In this document: positions 1 through 11,714 of the stretch, piece after piece
Layout of the letters: each line of letters opens with the position of its first letter
Numbering within the stretch: the first letter of the stretch is position 1
Assembly: GCA_013054445.1 (NCBI GenBank)
Contig: JAAMPI010000098.1
Coordinates: 1 to 64,000 of the forward strand
Direction of reading: 5' to 3'
From: Cudoniella acicularis
Lineage: Eukaryota > Ascomycota > Leotiomycetes > Helotiales > Helotiaceae
Length of the DNA: 64,000 nt
The notes under the pieces: generated by a model
What the model was told of the DNA's origin: nothing
The model's input: only the letters and a program-made list of their open reading frames with translations
Database searches by the model: none
Translations under genes and position numbers: made by a program

Positions 1-432
1 ACTCTCGACCCGCCCGCCTCCCCAAGAGCAAAAATGTCCTACGTCTGCTTCGACTCCCTGATCGCCCTCGTCTCCCTGCACGACTCAACACCAGAACAAG
101 TCAAACTCGCCCAAGCAGCAGCACCATACCTCATTCTACGTTCTGGCCTCACCTTACGCGCTTACATCGCAGACCAACCTTTAAGAGGCCGGATGCCGCA
201 GCCTCTCAGCCAGAGGAAAGAGTTATTGTATGTGCTGAAGGCGTTGGTCAATTTGAGGTGCGAGCCGGATGCTATTCCTGATGCGCCGGGTGTGGAGAGT
301 GAGGGGAAAAAGCATTTGCATAGGCTCTATCCATTGTTGGCGAAGGCGGTTAGGGCTGCGGCGAGGGATATGGAGGTACTAGAGTGGATTGGGAGGGCGT
401 TGGATGAGGTGGGGATGGAGTTTGGGGTTTGA
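1..432 (+). CDS. mon2: Mon2-like endosomal/Golgi peripheral protein, C-terminal end (partial)
   Basis: The reading frame is open from base 1, so the gene starts before the window; the stop is at 430-432 and about 143 residues are visible. The tail is helical and carries a stretch around IADQPLRGRMPQPLSQRKEL followed by CEPDAIPDAPGVES, which I recognise from the C-terminus of fungal Mon2, a large HEAT-repeat relative of Sec7-type Arf GEFs that works in Golgi-endosome trafficking. The assignment is from remembered similarity, not from a domain hit. No intron is visible in the part shown. The next gene is on the opposite strand and ends 148 bases away, so the two converge. The short gap contains T-rich and G-rich 3' sequence only. 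Confidence 0.62.
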   Translation, partial: TLDPPASPRAKMSYVCFDSLIALVSLHDSTPEQVKLAQAAAPYLILRSGLTLRAYIADQPLRGRMPQPLSQRKELLYVLKALVNLRCEPDAIPDAPGVESEGKKHLHRLYPLLAKAVRAAARDMEVLEWIGRALDEVGMEFGV

Positions 433-580
433 AAATGTGGGTTTGGGGATGAGAGTGGGGAAGTGGGGAAAGGGTGGAGTTGGTATTTGGGTGTGGGGAC
501 TATTACTAGCATAGGTAGATGTGAGATTGTTTTATTTAGATGAATTGATTTCTTTCATTTTATGTTCGTCTTTCATCATG

Positions 581-1911
581 CTACTTGGTATCCTCAATCT
601 TGAAGACGTACTTGGTAGCTGAATTGACCCCATTCATCAGATCATTCAAACCCTTCTCGACCCCGTTTAGGCCACCGGGGACAACCTCATACGGATGCGC
701 GGTAAACCAACCCTCTTGCAATCCCTTCGAGAAAAACCTAAAGAACACAAATCCGAAATCCTTACCCCCGTTAATAATTCCGGCCTTTCCCTGCGCAGAA
801 TCAGGTGCATTATCCTTATGCACAGTTCCCACCATCGTCATGCTATTCTCAATATACTCCGGAAACTTGTACTCCTTTGCCGGCAGCACGAGCGTAATCT
901 TTGAGCCGCCTGTCTTAGACAGAATTTGCGAGATATTCTGATAGCTGTTGTGTTCAGCGATGCCGTCGAAGGCGTAATGGATTTCCGTGATGTTGTTTGC
1001 TTTCAAGGCGTCTTTGATGCCCTGGACTACGGCTTCGTTGCCGTTGCCGTAGTCGACGATGGTGTCGCCTTTGCTGCGGTCGATAATGGTCTCGACGAAT
1101 TTTTGGCCGCGACCTGCGATGGCGATTATCGGGTGAATATTTGAAAGGCGGGCGAGTTTGACTGCGAAAGCGCCCTGGAGGTTGTTAGATGAGGGTTATT
1201 TGGGATTGGAGGGTTTGGACATACAACCGCTCCGGAAGCACCGTAGACAATGAGAGGGAGAGGTTTGGTCGTTGCATTCCAGGGCTCCGGCAGGAGAAGA
1301 CGCTGGTAAAGACCTACTGCAGCTGTCATCGCCGCGAGAGGAATTGTGGAACCCTTAATTGGTTGTCAGATTAAATAATGTATCACGGTAGCTGAATTCC
1401 TCACCTCTTCAAAAGATGTCTTCTTTGGCAAATGGAAAGTTGTGTAAGCCCAGGCAATGGCATATTCAGCAAAACTTCCATGATTTGACATCATTTCATG
1501 AAAGGCAGCTACTCGATCTCCTTTCTTGAATTCTATGACGTTTTCGCCCACCTCCTCGACGATACCTGCAATGTCATCGCCGGAATTATGGGCGACTTTT
1601 GAGAAGTTAGGTCGTTTCCAATCTTTTGGATTAGAGCCAGACACCACCACTTTGATCAATACTTGATCTGCGTTAGGTTTTGGAATGGGAACATCGTGAA
1701 TTGCGACCTTTGGGCCAGGTGAGACGATTGCTTCCTTCATTTTATATGGTGTTGAGGTGGCGAATGCTTTTCTTGCTGTAGATGGAGCAGCAGGATATCT
1801 TGTATGGGGAGATGAATTGATTAGTATTCGAGTTGAGAACCTGGCTCGGAAGTGTGCTAATTGAGTTGGAAGACTTCTTGTGATACTTATGCGCAGAGCT
1901 GAAGGATTCAT
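581..1911 (-). CDS. mitochondrial medium-chain reductase (quinone/enoyl reductase type)
   Basis: Three exons on the minus strand: 1911-1405, 1353-1225 and 1174-581, giving 409 residues; the introns are 51 and 50 nt, both in phase 0. The first ~57 residues are rich in Arg/Ser/Thr without acids, as in a mitochondrial presequence, and a second Met at about 58 begins the GroES-like domain (KEAIVSPGPKVAIHDVPIPK, then SGSNPKDWKRP, GDDIAGIVEEVG and GDRVAAFHEM). The nucleotide-binding motif GASGAVGAFAVKLAR appears only after splicing exons 2 and 3, which supports the model. I see no catalytic zinc ligands, so it belongs to the zinc-free quinone oxidoreductase/enoyl reductase group that uses NADPH. 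The substrate is unknown. It could also be a stand-alone trans-enoyl reductase, but no polyketide synthase is nearby. Confidence 0.88.
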
Positions 1912-2118
1912 TGTTGCTCATCTTGATTGATAATGATCTGATGCGTCAGGTGCCTTTGGGGCAGTTAAGATGATGATAGTGGGGCACAGCCGACCCTTAA
2001 CTCCGAAAACGGAGGAAAGTCCGAAGATCCAGATTGCCCCGAGTTCCTACACATTACGGCTTTGTGAGAAACGTTGTTGGCTTAAGCGTCCTTTGATTCC
2101 AGAATCTCCTGAGACATT

Positions 2119-3045
2119 TCATTTCTGTCGGATGTTCTTCGCCTTCCGCTTCTTGAATACAACACCAGGAACGACCGTCTCTTCAGCTGTCTGTTTAACA
2201 TCTGTATTGGCAGGCGTAGTAATAGAGGTTTCTGGATCTAAAGGTTCCCTTTTGATGCCTTCAGGAATTTGAATGTTACCACCTTGTGCAAGGTCCGTCT
2301 CGTTCTTAATTTCCCCTTTCGCATTTCCTGGCTCCACCAGCTCTAACTTGACCTCTTCCTCAGTTTCGGCCTTGAAGATTGGGTCCTTGCCCTTTCGTGT
2401 TGCATTGCTCAACAAGGCCTCTAGATCTCCATCGTCTTCTTCCGTGGGGTGCGTACGATACGTCGATCCCCATCTTCTCTTCTTGGCTTCCGCTAGCTCT
2501 TCCTCTTCTTCTTCCAGGGTTCTTTTCCTTACACCCAGAGCAATTGAGTCCGGTTTCTTCTCGCCGTCAAGGTCCACGATTCTCTCTTCTGTGACCTGCC
2601 ATTCTCCAGCTATTGCCATATCTGGTCTGAACTCATCCGGAATGGTAACTCCCATTTCTGCCAGCTGCGCCAGTTGTTGTTTCCTCTGTGCTGCTGTTGC
2701 TTGCGGCTTTGGAATTGATGGTGTAGGCCCCCGTCCAAATCCAGAACTAGATGAGCTACTGCTTGCTCCCCCTCCCGTGACTAGGCCATTCAACCGCGCC
2801 ACTTCTGACTTTGCCCGTTCCTTATCCTTTTCATCTTTCTCGTGTCCTCGGTGCAAATCTCGAAGGAACCGCTTGAGATTGCCTTGATGCTTTGGGGTAG
2901 CTTCATGATTCGCTTTCTCGAGCTTCGTGTCTCGGACGAACGTCTTGCAGTGCTTACACCAATATTTGGGCTAAAGTAGAATTAATAAAGCGTTAAATAA
3001 AAGGTTTTGGAGGTTACTTACCGTCGATTTCCAGTATTCAGACAT
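2119..3045 (-). CDS. U1-type (matrin) zinc-finger splicing protein, WBP4/FBP21-like
   Basis: Two exons: a 24-nt first exon (3045-3022, encoding MSEYWKST) and 2970-2119, giving 291 residues. The split is needed to build the N-terminal zinc finger: YWCKHCKTFV, then HEATPKHQGNLKRF, the C2H2 U1-type pattern of spliceosomal proteins. After the finger comes a charged coiled-coil-like stretch, a Ser run, and an acidic/basic low-complexity tail ending KKRKAKNIRQK, a likely nuclear signal. WBP4/FBP21 family members bind the early spliceosome; the WW domains of the animal protein are not seen here, as expected for many fungal forms. The gene is divergent from the stomatin-like gene with 297 bases between start codons. 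Confidence 0.82.
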
Positions 3046-3342
3046 CCTACTTGAAGCGCGGAACTTAAGTAGAACGAATTGCGCAAAGTATTCGCACGTA
3101 GCTGAAATTCCACTGCAAGATCGAAAAGATTCGAAAGTTCCAGGCGCTTTACCTCTTGACGCGTCGTGAACTTTTCTGTTAGCTGCACCGTAGTTCTGAG
3201 TTGCGGAAACTTTTGGAAAGTGGAAGGGAAGGCTTACTTTCGCCGCCTCGCCTCGCGTACAAATTTTAGCCTCACCTACGCACAAGGCCGAGTCCAAATT
3301 CAACTTCTTTGTGATTGACTCAGCAAGCTTCAATCAACAATC
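3046..3342. promoter_or_regulatory. shared divergent promoter region
   Basis: These 297 bases separate two divergent start codons (zinc-finger protein to the left, stomatin-like protein to the right), so they must hold both promoters. An MluI cell-cycle-type hexamer ACGCGT sits at 3159-3164. No clear TATA box is seen. Confidence 0.5.
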
Positions 3343-4677
3343 ATGTCGCTGGAGGTGGCATCGCAATTAGTCCTAAAGGGCCCTATGCTCACCAAGAGCA
3401 TATCATCTGCTCTCCCAACACTGGTCGCTCGAGGCCTTCCCATTGCAAAGACATCGACCATCCCTCTCCTCCGAGCTCAGCACCGACGACAGCTCCATGT
3501 CAGTCCCAGATCAAGGGCGCAGAATACTAGTTTACTTGGAATCAACAACAACTCCAACAACATCCCGACTTCATACTTCCAGCGCCCATCCCTCCCAGCA
3601 AATACCATTATTCGATTCGTACCACAGCAGACAGCATGGATTGTGGAACGTATGGGAAAATTCAATCGGATATTGGAGCCTGGATTGGCTATTTTAGTTC
3701 CATTCCTTGACCGGATATCATATGTTAAAAGCTTGAAAGAGAACGCAATGGAGATTCCAAGCCAAAGTGCTATTACCGCAGACAATGTTACTCTTGAGCT
3801 TGATGGAGTCCTGTACACTAGGGTTTTTGATGCGTACAAGGCCAGGTAAGAGTTCCTGGAGCCTTTCCAATATATATTAAGACTAACTCTATCAAGTTAT
3901 GGAGTGGAGGACGCTGACTATGCCATCTCCCAACTGGCTCAGACTACTATGCGTTCAGAAATCGGTCAATTGACACTTGACCATGTCCTCAAAGAGCGAG
4001 CAGCCCTTAACACCAACATCACACAAGCTATCAATGAGGCGGCACAAGATTGGGGTGTGGTGTGTCTACGATACGAAATCAGAGATATTCACGCTCCAGA
4101 GGGTGTTGTAGCTGCTATGCACAGACAAGTGACAGCAGAGCGAAGCAAAAGAGCGGAGATTCTGGATTCTGAGGGTCAAAGACAAAGTGCTATTAATATT
4201 GCCGAAGGGCGAAAGCAAAGTGTTATTCTTGCCTCCGAGGCTTTGAGAAGCGAACAGATCAATATGGCAAGTGGTGAGGCAGAGGCAATTCTACTAAAGG
4301 CAAAAGCTACAGCTGCAGGGATCGATGCTGTGGCTTCTAGTATCGCCCAAGGCAAGGAGGCAGCCCAGGGCGCCGTCAGTTTGAGCGTGGCTGAGAAGTA
4401 CGTGGAGGCATTCGGTAAGCTGGCCAAGGAAGGTACGGCAGTGGTCGTACCGGGTAATGTTGGTGATATTGGAAGCATGATTGCAAGTGCAATGGCGGTG
4501 TATGGGAAGGTTGGAGATGCGCAGGCCAAAACCATGGCCGCGAGATTGTTGGAGTCTCAAAAGTCTCATGGAGCAGAAGAGGGTTCAGAAAAGGCGGCTG
4601 AGCTTGAAAGCCCCAATGATGAGATGAAGAGGAGCATGCTTGCATCGTTTGAGAACACGAGGCTGCAGAAGAAGTAA
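3343..4677 (+). CDS. mitochondrial stomatin-like protein 2 (SPFH/Band 7)
   Basis: Two exons, 3343-3845 and 3897-4677 (51-nt intron), 427 residues. The first ~80 residues are basic and Ser/Thr rich (mitochondrial presequence). The SPFH/Band 7 domain begins near residue 85 (PANTIIRFVPQQTAWIVERM) and includes LEPGLAILVPFLDRI, ITADNVTLELDGVLY and the spliced DAYKASYGVEDADYAISQLA, all highly typical of SLP2 proteins. A long Ala/Glu-rich coiled coil follows (about 240-320), then the conserved C-terminal segment (VSLSVAEKYVEAFGKLAKE, VPGNVGDIGSMIASAMAVYG). SLP2 proteins scaffold cardiolipin-rich inner-membrane domains and regulate mitochondrial proteases. The Lys-rich, Glu-rich tail after residue 385 is not conserved. 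Confidence 0.95.
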
Positions 4678-5158
4678 AAGCTTTGAAAGTTGTACAACAG
4701 CATGTATCATTTTGTCTAGGCAGGGCGAAGGCGTCGAGGTGGAGCAATTCTGTGAAAACACACTTCACTCTGCAATACCGGTACCATAGGCTTTATAGCG
4801 GTATGAAAATTTTATATAATGAGACCATATTATTCCGATGTTATTCCGAGTGCTGCATTTCTAGAGATAATCATCTCGAAAGCAGTACACATAGGCTCCT
4901 ATAAGTATGTACTGTACAGTACCTAAGGTACTGTGGGTAGTCTACTTCTAACCCCACAAATTGGCGCCTCTACGCGGCGAGCACGGGCGCAGGGTCTGCA
5001 CCATCGGATTGGCAAGTTCTCCCATGCAACATGCAAGCGAGCCTAGAAGTGCTCACATCGAAAATAGTCGCGACTTCCGGACTCCTTCGCGTTGTTCAAT
5101 CCTCGAGTGCCCACCAACAATTCAATGATGCACATCGGCGCCTTCTCTGGTGATAACC
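4678..5158. other. intergenic, HIR1 upstream region
   Basis: 481 bases between two co-oriented genes. It should hold the 3' UTR of the stomatin-like gene and the HIR1 promoter. A pair of GTACTGTACAGTACC-like inverted bases lies at about 4909-4922. No coding sequence is seen. Confidence 0.5.
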
Positions 5159-8100
5159 ATGAAGTTTATAAAGCCAGCTTGGCTCACGCATAGCGGTACG
5201 TCCTTCTGATGCGATGACGATGGATTCTCAGCACTTTTGCGACTTTTGAAACCACATCTGGCTAATTCCTGCGCCTCGACTTTAGGAGAACAGAAAGACT
5301 TCGAAGTCTACAGTTGCAATGTCTCCCCCGATGGGACCAGACTGGCTACAGCTGCGGGAGGTATGAGAACTATCTGAGGGATAATAAAAGAGTTGCGCTG
5401 ATGGATACTTCGACAGATGGACACGTCCGAATTTGGTCCGTGGATGCCATTCTCCAGGCAGGAGATCCGAATTACAACAAACCAAAGCAACTGTGTCATA
5501 TGAGTTATCATTCGGGGACGATCCATACCGTCAGATTCTCTCCAAATGGGCGATGGCTTGCTTCAGGCGCCGATGACAAGATCATCTGCATCTACCACCT
5601 CGATACCAACCCACCAGCGCATTCCGCCTCATTCGGTAGGCAATTTTACAGGGTGCCCCAGGAAACAAGAACAGGAACTAATAGAGATATTAGGGACAAA
5701 TGAACCTCCGCCCGTTGAGAACTGGAAAATCCTGAGACGACTAATCGGGCATGAAAACGACGTACAGGATCTGGGCTGGTCTTACGATTCCTCTATATTG
5801 GTGTCCGTTGGATTGGATTCGAAAATAGTGGTTTGGTCAGGTCATACTTTTGAGAAGCTAAAGGTTCTCTCTGTTCACCAAAGTCATGTCAAAGGTATTA
5901 CTTTCGACCCTGCGAACAAATACTTTGCAACAGCCAGCGACGATCGAACGATCAAGCTATTCCGATTTACCTCTCCTCCACCTACTGCTACTTCATATGA
6001 TTCGATCAATAACTTTGTTCTCGAGCATACCATTGTTGCGCCCTTCGCCTCCTCGCCTCTGACAACCTATTTCCGAAGATGTTCCTGGTCGCCAGATGGA
6101 AATCATATTGCAGCGGCAAATGCTGTCAACGGACCTGTCAGCTCAGTTGCTATTATAAATCGAGGGCTTTGGGACAGCGATATCAATCTCATCGGTCATG
6201 AAGGGCCTACGGAAGTATGCACGTTTTCTCCTCGTTTATTCAGCAAGCAGGAAATTAGCCCTGAAACGACGGACAACAGCGGTTACAGTACCCAAGCATT
6301 GGTCACTGTTATCGCATGTGCTGGACAAGATAAAACCTTGAGCATCTGGAATACCAGCTCGTCACGACCTTTGGTTGTTTGTCAAGATTTGGCCGCAAAA
6401 TCAATTTCGGACTTAGCTTGGACGCCGGATGGCTTAACCATTTTTGCTTCAAGTTTAGATGGCAGCATAATTGCTTTGGAATTTGAAAGAGGCGAGCTCG
6501 GCTTTATTGCGCCTTTGACAGAAAACGATAAGGCCTTGCAGAAATTCGGCGTAAATCGAAGGGGAGTGGGAGTGGTTGAGGATGTTGCAGCTCTCCGACT
6601 TGAGGAGAGAAGTAAAGCTGGTGAACTGCGAGGAGCTGAAGGTAGAATGGGTGCTTTGATGGGTGACGTAGCAACAAACCCAGCTCCAGTTACCAACGGC
6701 AATGGAGCGTCGACGCCTATGACCGGAGTAACAGCTACAGCTCCCGCAGCCACTAATGGCCGTGCTGCCCAAGATTCTCCCGCCCCGACGCCTGCGCCTG
6801 CACCAGCAGTAGATCCCAACGCAGCGAAATTAGAAGCCATGAAGCAGCGAGTAACTATCACAAAAGAAGGGAAAAAGAGAGTAGCACCATTGCTCGTCTC
6901 GTCATCTGGAACAGGATTATCTTCCTTGCCTCAATCGCAATTGATGGCTGCAAGCTCCGGCAACGCTCAGAATGATGCTCCGCAATCAATCCTAGACTTG
7001 TCCAAGCCATATGATGGCCTTCCAAGAGGTGGTCTGGCAGCAATGCTACTTGGGAACAAACGGAAGGCTATCGTGCTAGAAGATGATGAACATGAAGATC
7101 AAGCCAACAAACGACCTGCGCTCGGAGGAGCCAATGGTCCAATTCCAATCATGATTAACGGCGTCAATGGCGTAGAACCAGCGGTCCCCATGCCGCCTGC
7201 TAACGGTATCGTGCCAACCCCTGAATTTCTTCGCCCTGCTGTCATCAATCCTGCTATGTCAGTAAGTCAGGTCCGATTAGCAGTCCCGAAAGTCCGAGTA
7301 CACATTTTGAGATCGCTTGATCGTGGTGTTCTTCCGCCTTCAACATCTGGAACCAATGGTACCAACGGAGTGGAAGAATCTCTCAAAGTAACAGACGATG
7401 TCATTTTCGAAGCTCAAAATCCGGGACCAAATCCAGCTCAGATGAGGGACCCCTCGAAAATTAGTGCCACCAAACGTGGAGTTGTGCAGTGGCAAGACTT
7501 CCTCCCACGAGCAGTCATTTTGGTGACTGGAAATAAGAACTTCTGGGCTGCCGCGTGTGAGGACGGCAGCATTTACACCTGGACTCCTGCTGGGCGGAGA
7601 ATTTTCAACGCTTTAGTACTGGAAGCCCAGCCTGTCATAATAGAATGCAGGGGTTGGTGGCTACTCTGCATAACAGCAGTGGGAATTTGCTCCGTATGGA
7701 ATCTCAAGACGCTTTCCTCACCTCACCCACCTGTCTCTCTAGCTCCAATATTGGACATCGCAATGCACTCTTTAGGTACGCATACGACTAGTGCCCCGGG
7801 TGTTACCTCTGCACATCTGAACTCCACCGGTCACATCATCGTAACACTGAGTAATGGCGATGGCTATCTCTATTCACCGTCAATGTTTGTGTGGCAGCGT
7901 CTTTCGGAAGCATGGTGGGCTGTTGGAAGTCAATACTGGAACTCCAATGACTCTTCAATCGGCAGCTTGCAGTCCACAGGTGTTGGTCCAGACTCGAGAC
8001 GGGATGGTGAAATTACCACCTCTAATATTTCCGCTGGCATCATTCCGCATCTTGAACGTCACACCACCAACGAGGTCCTTCTTAAGGGCCGAGCATACCA

Positions 8101-8566
8101 CCTGCAACGCCTGATTAAGACTTTACTGTCTCGTGAGGGGTTTGAAAACTTTGAGTCTGGTGTCAGTATTGCTCATCTAGAGAATCGGGTGGCAGCAGCT
8201 TTGCAACTGGGCGCCCGAGAAGAATTCCGAATTTACTTGTTTATGTATGCTAAGCGTCTTGGGGCCCAAGGGCTTAAAAGTAAGGTTGAGGAGCTTTTGC
8301 GAAGCATTCTCGGTGGCATTTTGACGGACAAGAAAGATGGATTACAAGTGGAAAAGGGCGAAGGATGGCTAAGTGAGGACGATAAACTCTGTGGCTGGGA
8401 TAGGAAGGAGCTCTTGAAGGAGGTTGTACTAATTCTGGGTATGTTTTTCCATTCCCTGTTGAAAGGTAGAGCTAACGAAAACCTAGGTAAATTCAGGGAT
8501 TTGCAGAGACTTACTGTGCAATACTCGCGGGTTTTGGGTATGGATAACGAAGAAAATGGAGCGTGA
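5159..8566 (+). CDS. hir1: HIR1/HIRA histone chaperone subunit
   Basis: Five exons: 5159-5195, 5286-5360, 5417-5635, 5694-8438 and 8487-8566, 1051 residues. The start MKFIKPAWLTHSG and spliced continuation into FEVYSCNVSPDGTRLATAAG and GHVRIWSVDAI are hallmarks of HIRA. An N-terminal WD40 propeller covers about residues 10-370 (HSGTIHTVRFSPNGRWLASG, GHENDVQDLGW, VHQSHVKGITFDP). A disordered Ala/Pro/Thr-rich linker follows, then the HIRA B-type region (RVTITKEGKKRVAPLLVSS), and the C-terminal Hira domain (residues about 730-1040) ending in KFRDLQRLTVQYSRVLGMD. The HIR complex deposits H3-H4 independently of replication and represses histone genes outside S phase. The last intron is 48 nt and a multiple of three, so it is not flagged by a stop codon, but removing it restores the conserved ILGKFRDLQR. 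Confidence 0.96.
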
Positions 8567-8965
8567 GCTACTGCTAAACTGTGTTTATTTTGCGATGGCG
8601 TTCAGGTCAGCATCTGCGGAGTCGCCAACATGTAGGGATTATAGGACGAATCTGAGATCAGATTTCGATGTAAGTGTACGAGGGATTCTAATGTGCTACC
8701 GATAGCTTAGAGAGAGAATCCAGCACCGTTTTTGCAGATATGGACCCTGGAGAGACGTATTGGATAATTTGGTAATGAGATTGCAAAGTTGCAAGTGCTT
8801 TTCCTGGCATTGAAACCCCACAGGCGGGGAGAACTCTTGAGACGGGGCCAAATGCCTAGATCTCCGAAAAGGTCTTGCCAAAAAGGCTCCTGCGAACCGC
8901 TCCTGCCGTGATGAGTTCTTGTGAAATTGGAGCAAAACCCCCAAGCAGTCATCAACTCACAAAAC
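8567..8965. other. intergenic
   Basis: 399 bases between HIR1 and the mannosyltransferase, same orientation. Nothing recognisable apart from the expected UTRs and promoter. Confidence 0.4.
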
Positions 8966-10694
8966 ATGAACACTCCAGTAATGCCTGGTCGAGGCTTGCG
9001 GTCCTTCAGTGGTCAGTCGCTTCCTTATACGCCAATACGTTCAGGCTCGTCGGCCAGCAGCAAATGGTCTCCCAGATCTCGAAGCAGCACAGACTCGACG
9101 ACTTTCTGGCGAACTCCATCCAAAGCTACTAAATCCAAATCGCCACGTCGTCGTACTCGGCGTCCACAAAGCTTCTCTCTCTTATCACAACAGTAAGTCT
9201 TGAGAATGCTTCATACTACAGAGATTTTGACAACTTTATAGCTTCAGTGCCCGTCGTCTCGTCTTCCTAGTGCTTGTGATCTTCATACTCGTCCTCTTCT
9301 TGCGCCTACCAAATATTCCCGATTCTGTGCCTCTTGATGTACATAGTAGAAGTGCATTTCAGCATGTCCGGCCAGCACTTCCGTCTTCAGACCACAATAC
9401 GCACCCTGATCCCATACAATGGCTCCACGAAAACTCGGACGATAAGCATGCTCTTTCGGATGGGATTATTCCTGGATTCCTCACAGCAAGTGAAATATTC
9501 AGCGGTCGCCCAAGAGCGGCATTAATCAGTCTTGTGCGGAACACCGAGTTGCCTGGCATTATGCAGAGCATGCGCCAGTTGGAATATCGATGGAATCGGA
9601 AATATCAGGTACGTACCGGTCCAGTGGCCTTCCACATCTGGGTGATTGTCTTTAGCACTGCTGCTAAGAGTCTTGTTAGTATCCATGGGTCTTTTTCAAC
9701 GATGAACCTTTCACTGAGGAATTCAAAGCAGCGACTCGGAATTTGACTTCTGCGAAGTGTTATTACGAAGTCGTTCCCAAGGAGCATTGGTCACTGCCGG
9801 GATGGATCGATGAAGGCCGATTCATGAACAGTTTGGAGTACCTTGGGACTATTGGCGTTGGTAAAGGATGGTTAGTGAGCTATCATCACATGTGTAGATG
9901 GAATAGCGGGTTCTTTTATAAACATCCATTTCTCCGCAACTACGACTGGTACTGGAGAGTCGAGCCAGATGTAAGTGCCCAGCCCTAAGTAGATCACCAA
10001 AGCTGAATGTTTTCAGGTCCACTACTTTTGCGATATCGACTACGACGTTTTCCGTTTCATGCGGGACAATAATCTCAAATATGGCTTCAACATGAACATC
10101 CTCGACGACGTTCAGTCATTCCCTTCTTTATGGACGCGGACCAGAAACTTCGCAGCATCACACCCACACCTCATTCATCCAGAAGCTGAATTGGCATGGT
10201 TGCTTGATCCTCAAGCTGGCGGCGAATACAACAACTGCCAATTCTTCTCCAATTTTGAAATCGGCTCCCTAAATTTCTGGCGAGGAGAAGCCAACGAAGC
10301 GTATTTCGACTGGCTCGACAAAGCAGGAGGTTTCTACTACGAACGTTTCGGCGACGCTCCAGTCCATACCCTCAGCGTAGCCATGTTCGTTCCAAAAAGA
10401 GAGATCTGGTTTTTCAGGGATATAGGCTATCAACATGATATGAATCAACATTGCCCGCCTCACCGGGAGGAGAAGTGTAGCTGCCAGCCCACGCGACTGG
10501 ATGCTAATTTCTACAAGTTAGTGCCGATCGAGAGTCCGCAGAAGAAGCCGGCAGATACTTGTATCAGGCAATTTTTGGGGGGTGAATGGCTGAGAAAAAA
10601 AGAGGGTTGGACGATGGCGAGGGAGAAGGCTTATGGTGGGGATGGATATCATGGGTACGAGGTTTTAGGGGACGAAGTGGAGTTGAGTTTGTGA
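8966..10694 (+). CDS. KTR-family alpha-1,2-mannosyltransferase (GT15)
   Basis: Four exons: 8966-9192, 9242-9608, 9680-9970 and 10017-10694, 520 residues. It is a type II Golgi membrane protein: a Ser/Arg-rich cytosolic tail of ~78 residues, one membrane segment at about 82-97 (LVFLVLVIFILVLFLRL), a short stem, then the GT15 catalytic domain. Family signatures are clear: RAALISLVRN, WNRKYQYPWVFFNDEPF (spliced), YHHMCRWNSGFF, then WRVEPDVHYFCDIDYDVFRF and YGFNMNI. KTR/KRE2 enzymes transfer mannose from GDP-mannose to N- and O-linked glycans of secreted and cell-wall proteins. The start at 8966 is the first ATG in frame; upstream codons in the frame lack an ATG. The cytosolic tail is longer than in most yeast KTRs and rich in SP/RS sites. 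Confidence 0.94.
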
Positions 10695-11714
10695 TTTTAC
10701 CTTTCAGATTGTTTAATGAGATATAGCGTAGTGGCATTGTCTACTCCCGCTCTCTGATGCTTATTTAATAGTCAATGTGGTATTCAGCATTTTCTTCAGT
10801 TTGCCTCTATAACGTCGTTTTTACCCCCCTTTCCGATTCTCAGATAAAAGTAGGTAAATGGTATTTAAGCATCCGACATTTAGCCGACTTTACTATATAA
10901 GTGGACACTAGCTGCCCTCGCTTAACGCCTTGCTATAGAGTATTAAATAAGAGAAATTGAATTAAAATTTCTCCCGCTAGCAAAGTCGTGGAACTATTCT
11001 TTCTTTGTCAACTCTAGCTGCTACTTTCCGACTAAAACTAACACTACTTGTAGAAAACCATACCACAAAAAAAATCCTACCAACAAAGTCACCGGGAAGG
11101 AAATTCAAAAAAAGGGGCTCATGGAGAAAAAAAACAAGTCCGTAGTCAGCAGTCAGTGGGGAGTCTTGACAAAACCCCCAAAAAAATGAAGAAAAATGAA
11201 ACACCAAAAAAATGGGTACAAGGCAGTGGAGGAACCTGTCAGCAGTTTAGTAGTTTAGTAGATAGTGATGATAAAAAAAAAGTAAGTCGGTTGACATTCT
11301 TTGGGATGATTCTGCGGCTTGGCTTGGCTTGTTTTTTTTTTTTAAAATGAGGGTAGAGATATTTTATTAAGAGACAGCGGTTAGAAATTTGATAAGATAT
11401 TAATTAAATGTTGGTTATTTTCTTTTTTAAAATTTTATGGTACGCGGGGTAGATAGATCTAGATATCTGTGTAGTGAATTTGCCTATTTGATCAAGATAG
11501 AAAGTTTGTTGCATTTCGCAGTAGCTCGTATATGCTAGCGTCTTTACAAGCGAATAAGTATTACATAACTGGAGAGTAGTAGCCGCTATCTTTGTCTTTA
11601 GACGGCTTTTTCCGATATTCACTTTCAACTAGTAGGGCACCAGTTAAATTTCCATTTCAACATGACTTATTGTATAGTACCAACGAGAATACGGGAAGCC
11701 TTGAAAAGATGTAC
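10695..11714. other. convergent intergenic region
   Basis: About 1 kb between two converging genes. It is AT-rich with many A and T homopolymer runs (for example around 11067-11270 and 11332-11342). No coding sequence, RNA gene or transposon remnant is recognised. Confidence 0.4.

Noticed and set aside
6382..6861. 159-residue minus-strand frame inside HIR1
   Set aside because: Shadow of the Ala/Pro/Thr-rich linker of HIR1 on the other strand.
8437..8488. HIR1 read through without the last intron
   Set aside because: The 48 bases are in frame, but splicing restores ILGKFRDLQR, the conserved HIRA ending.
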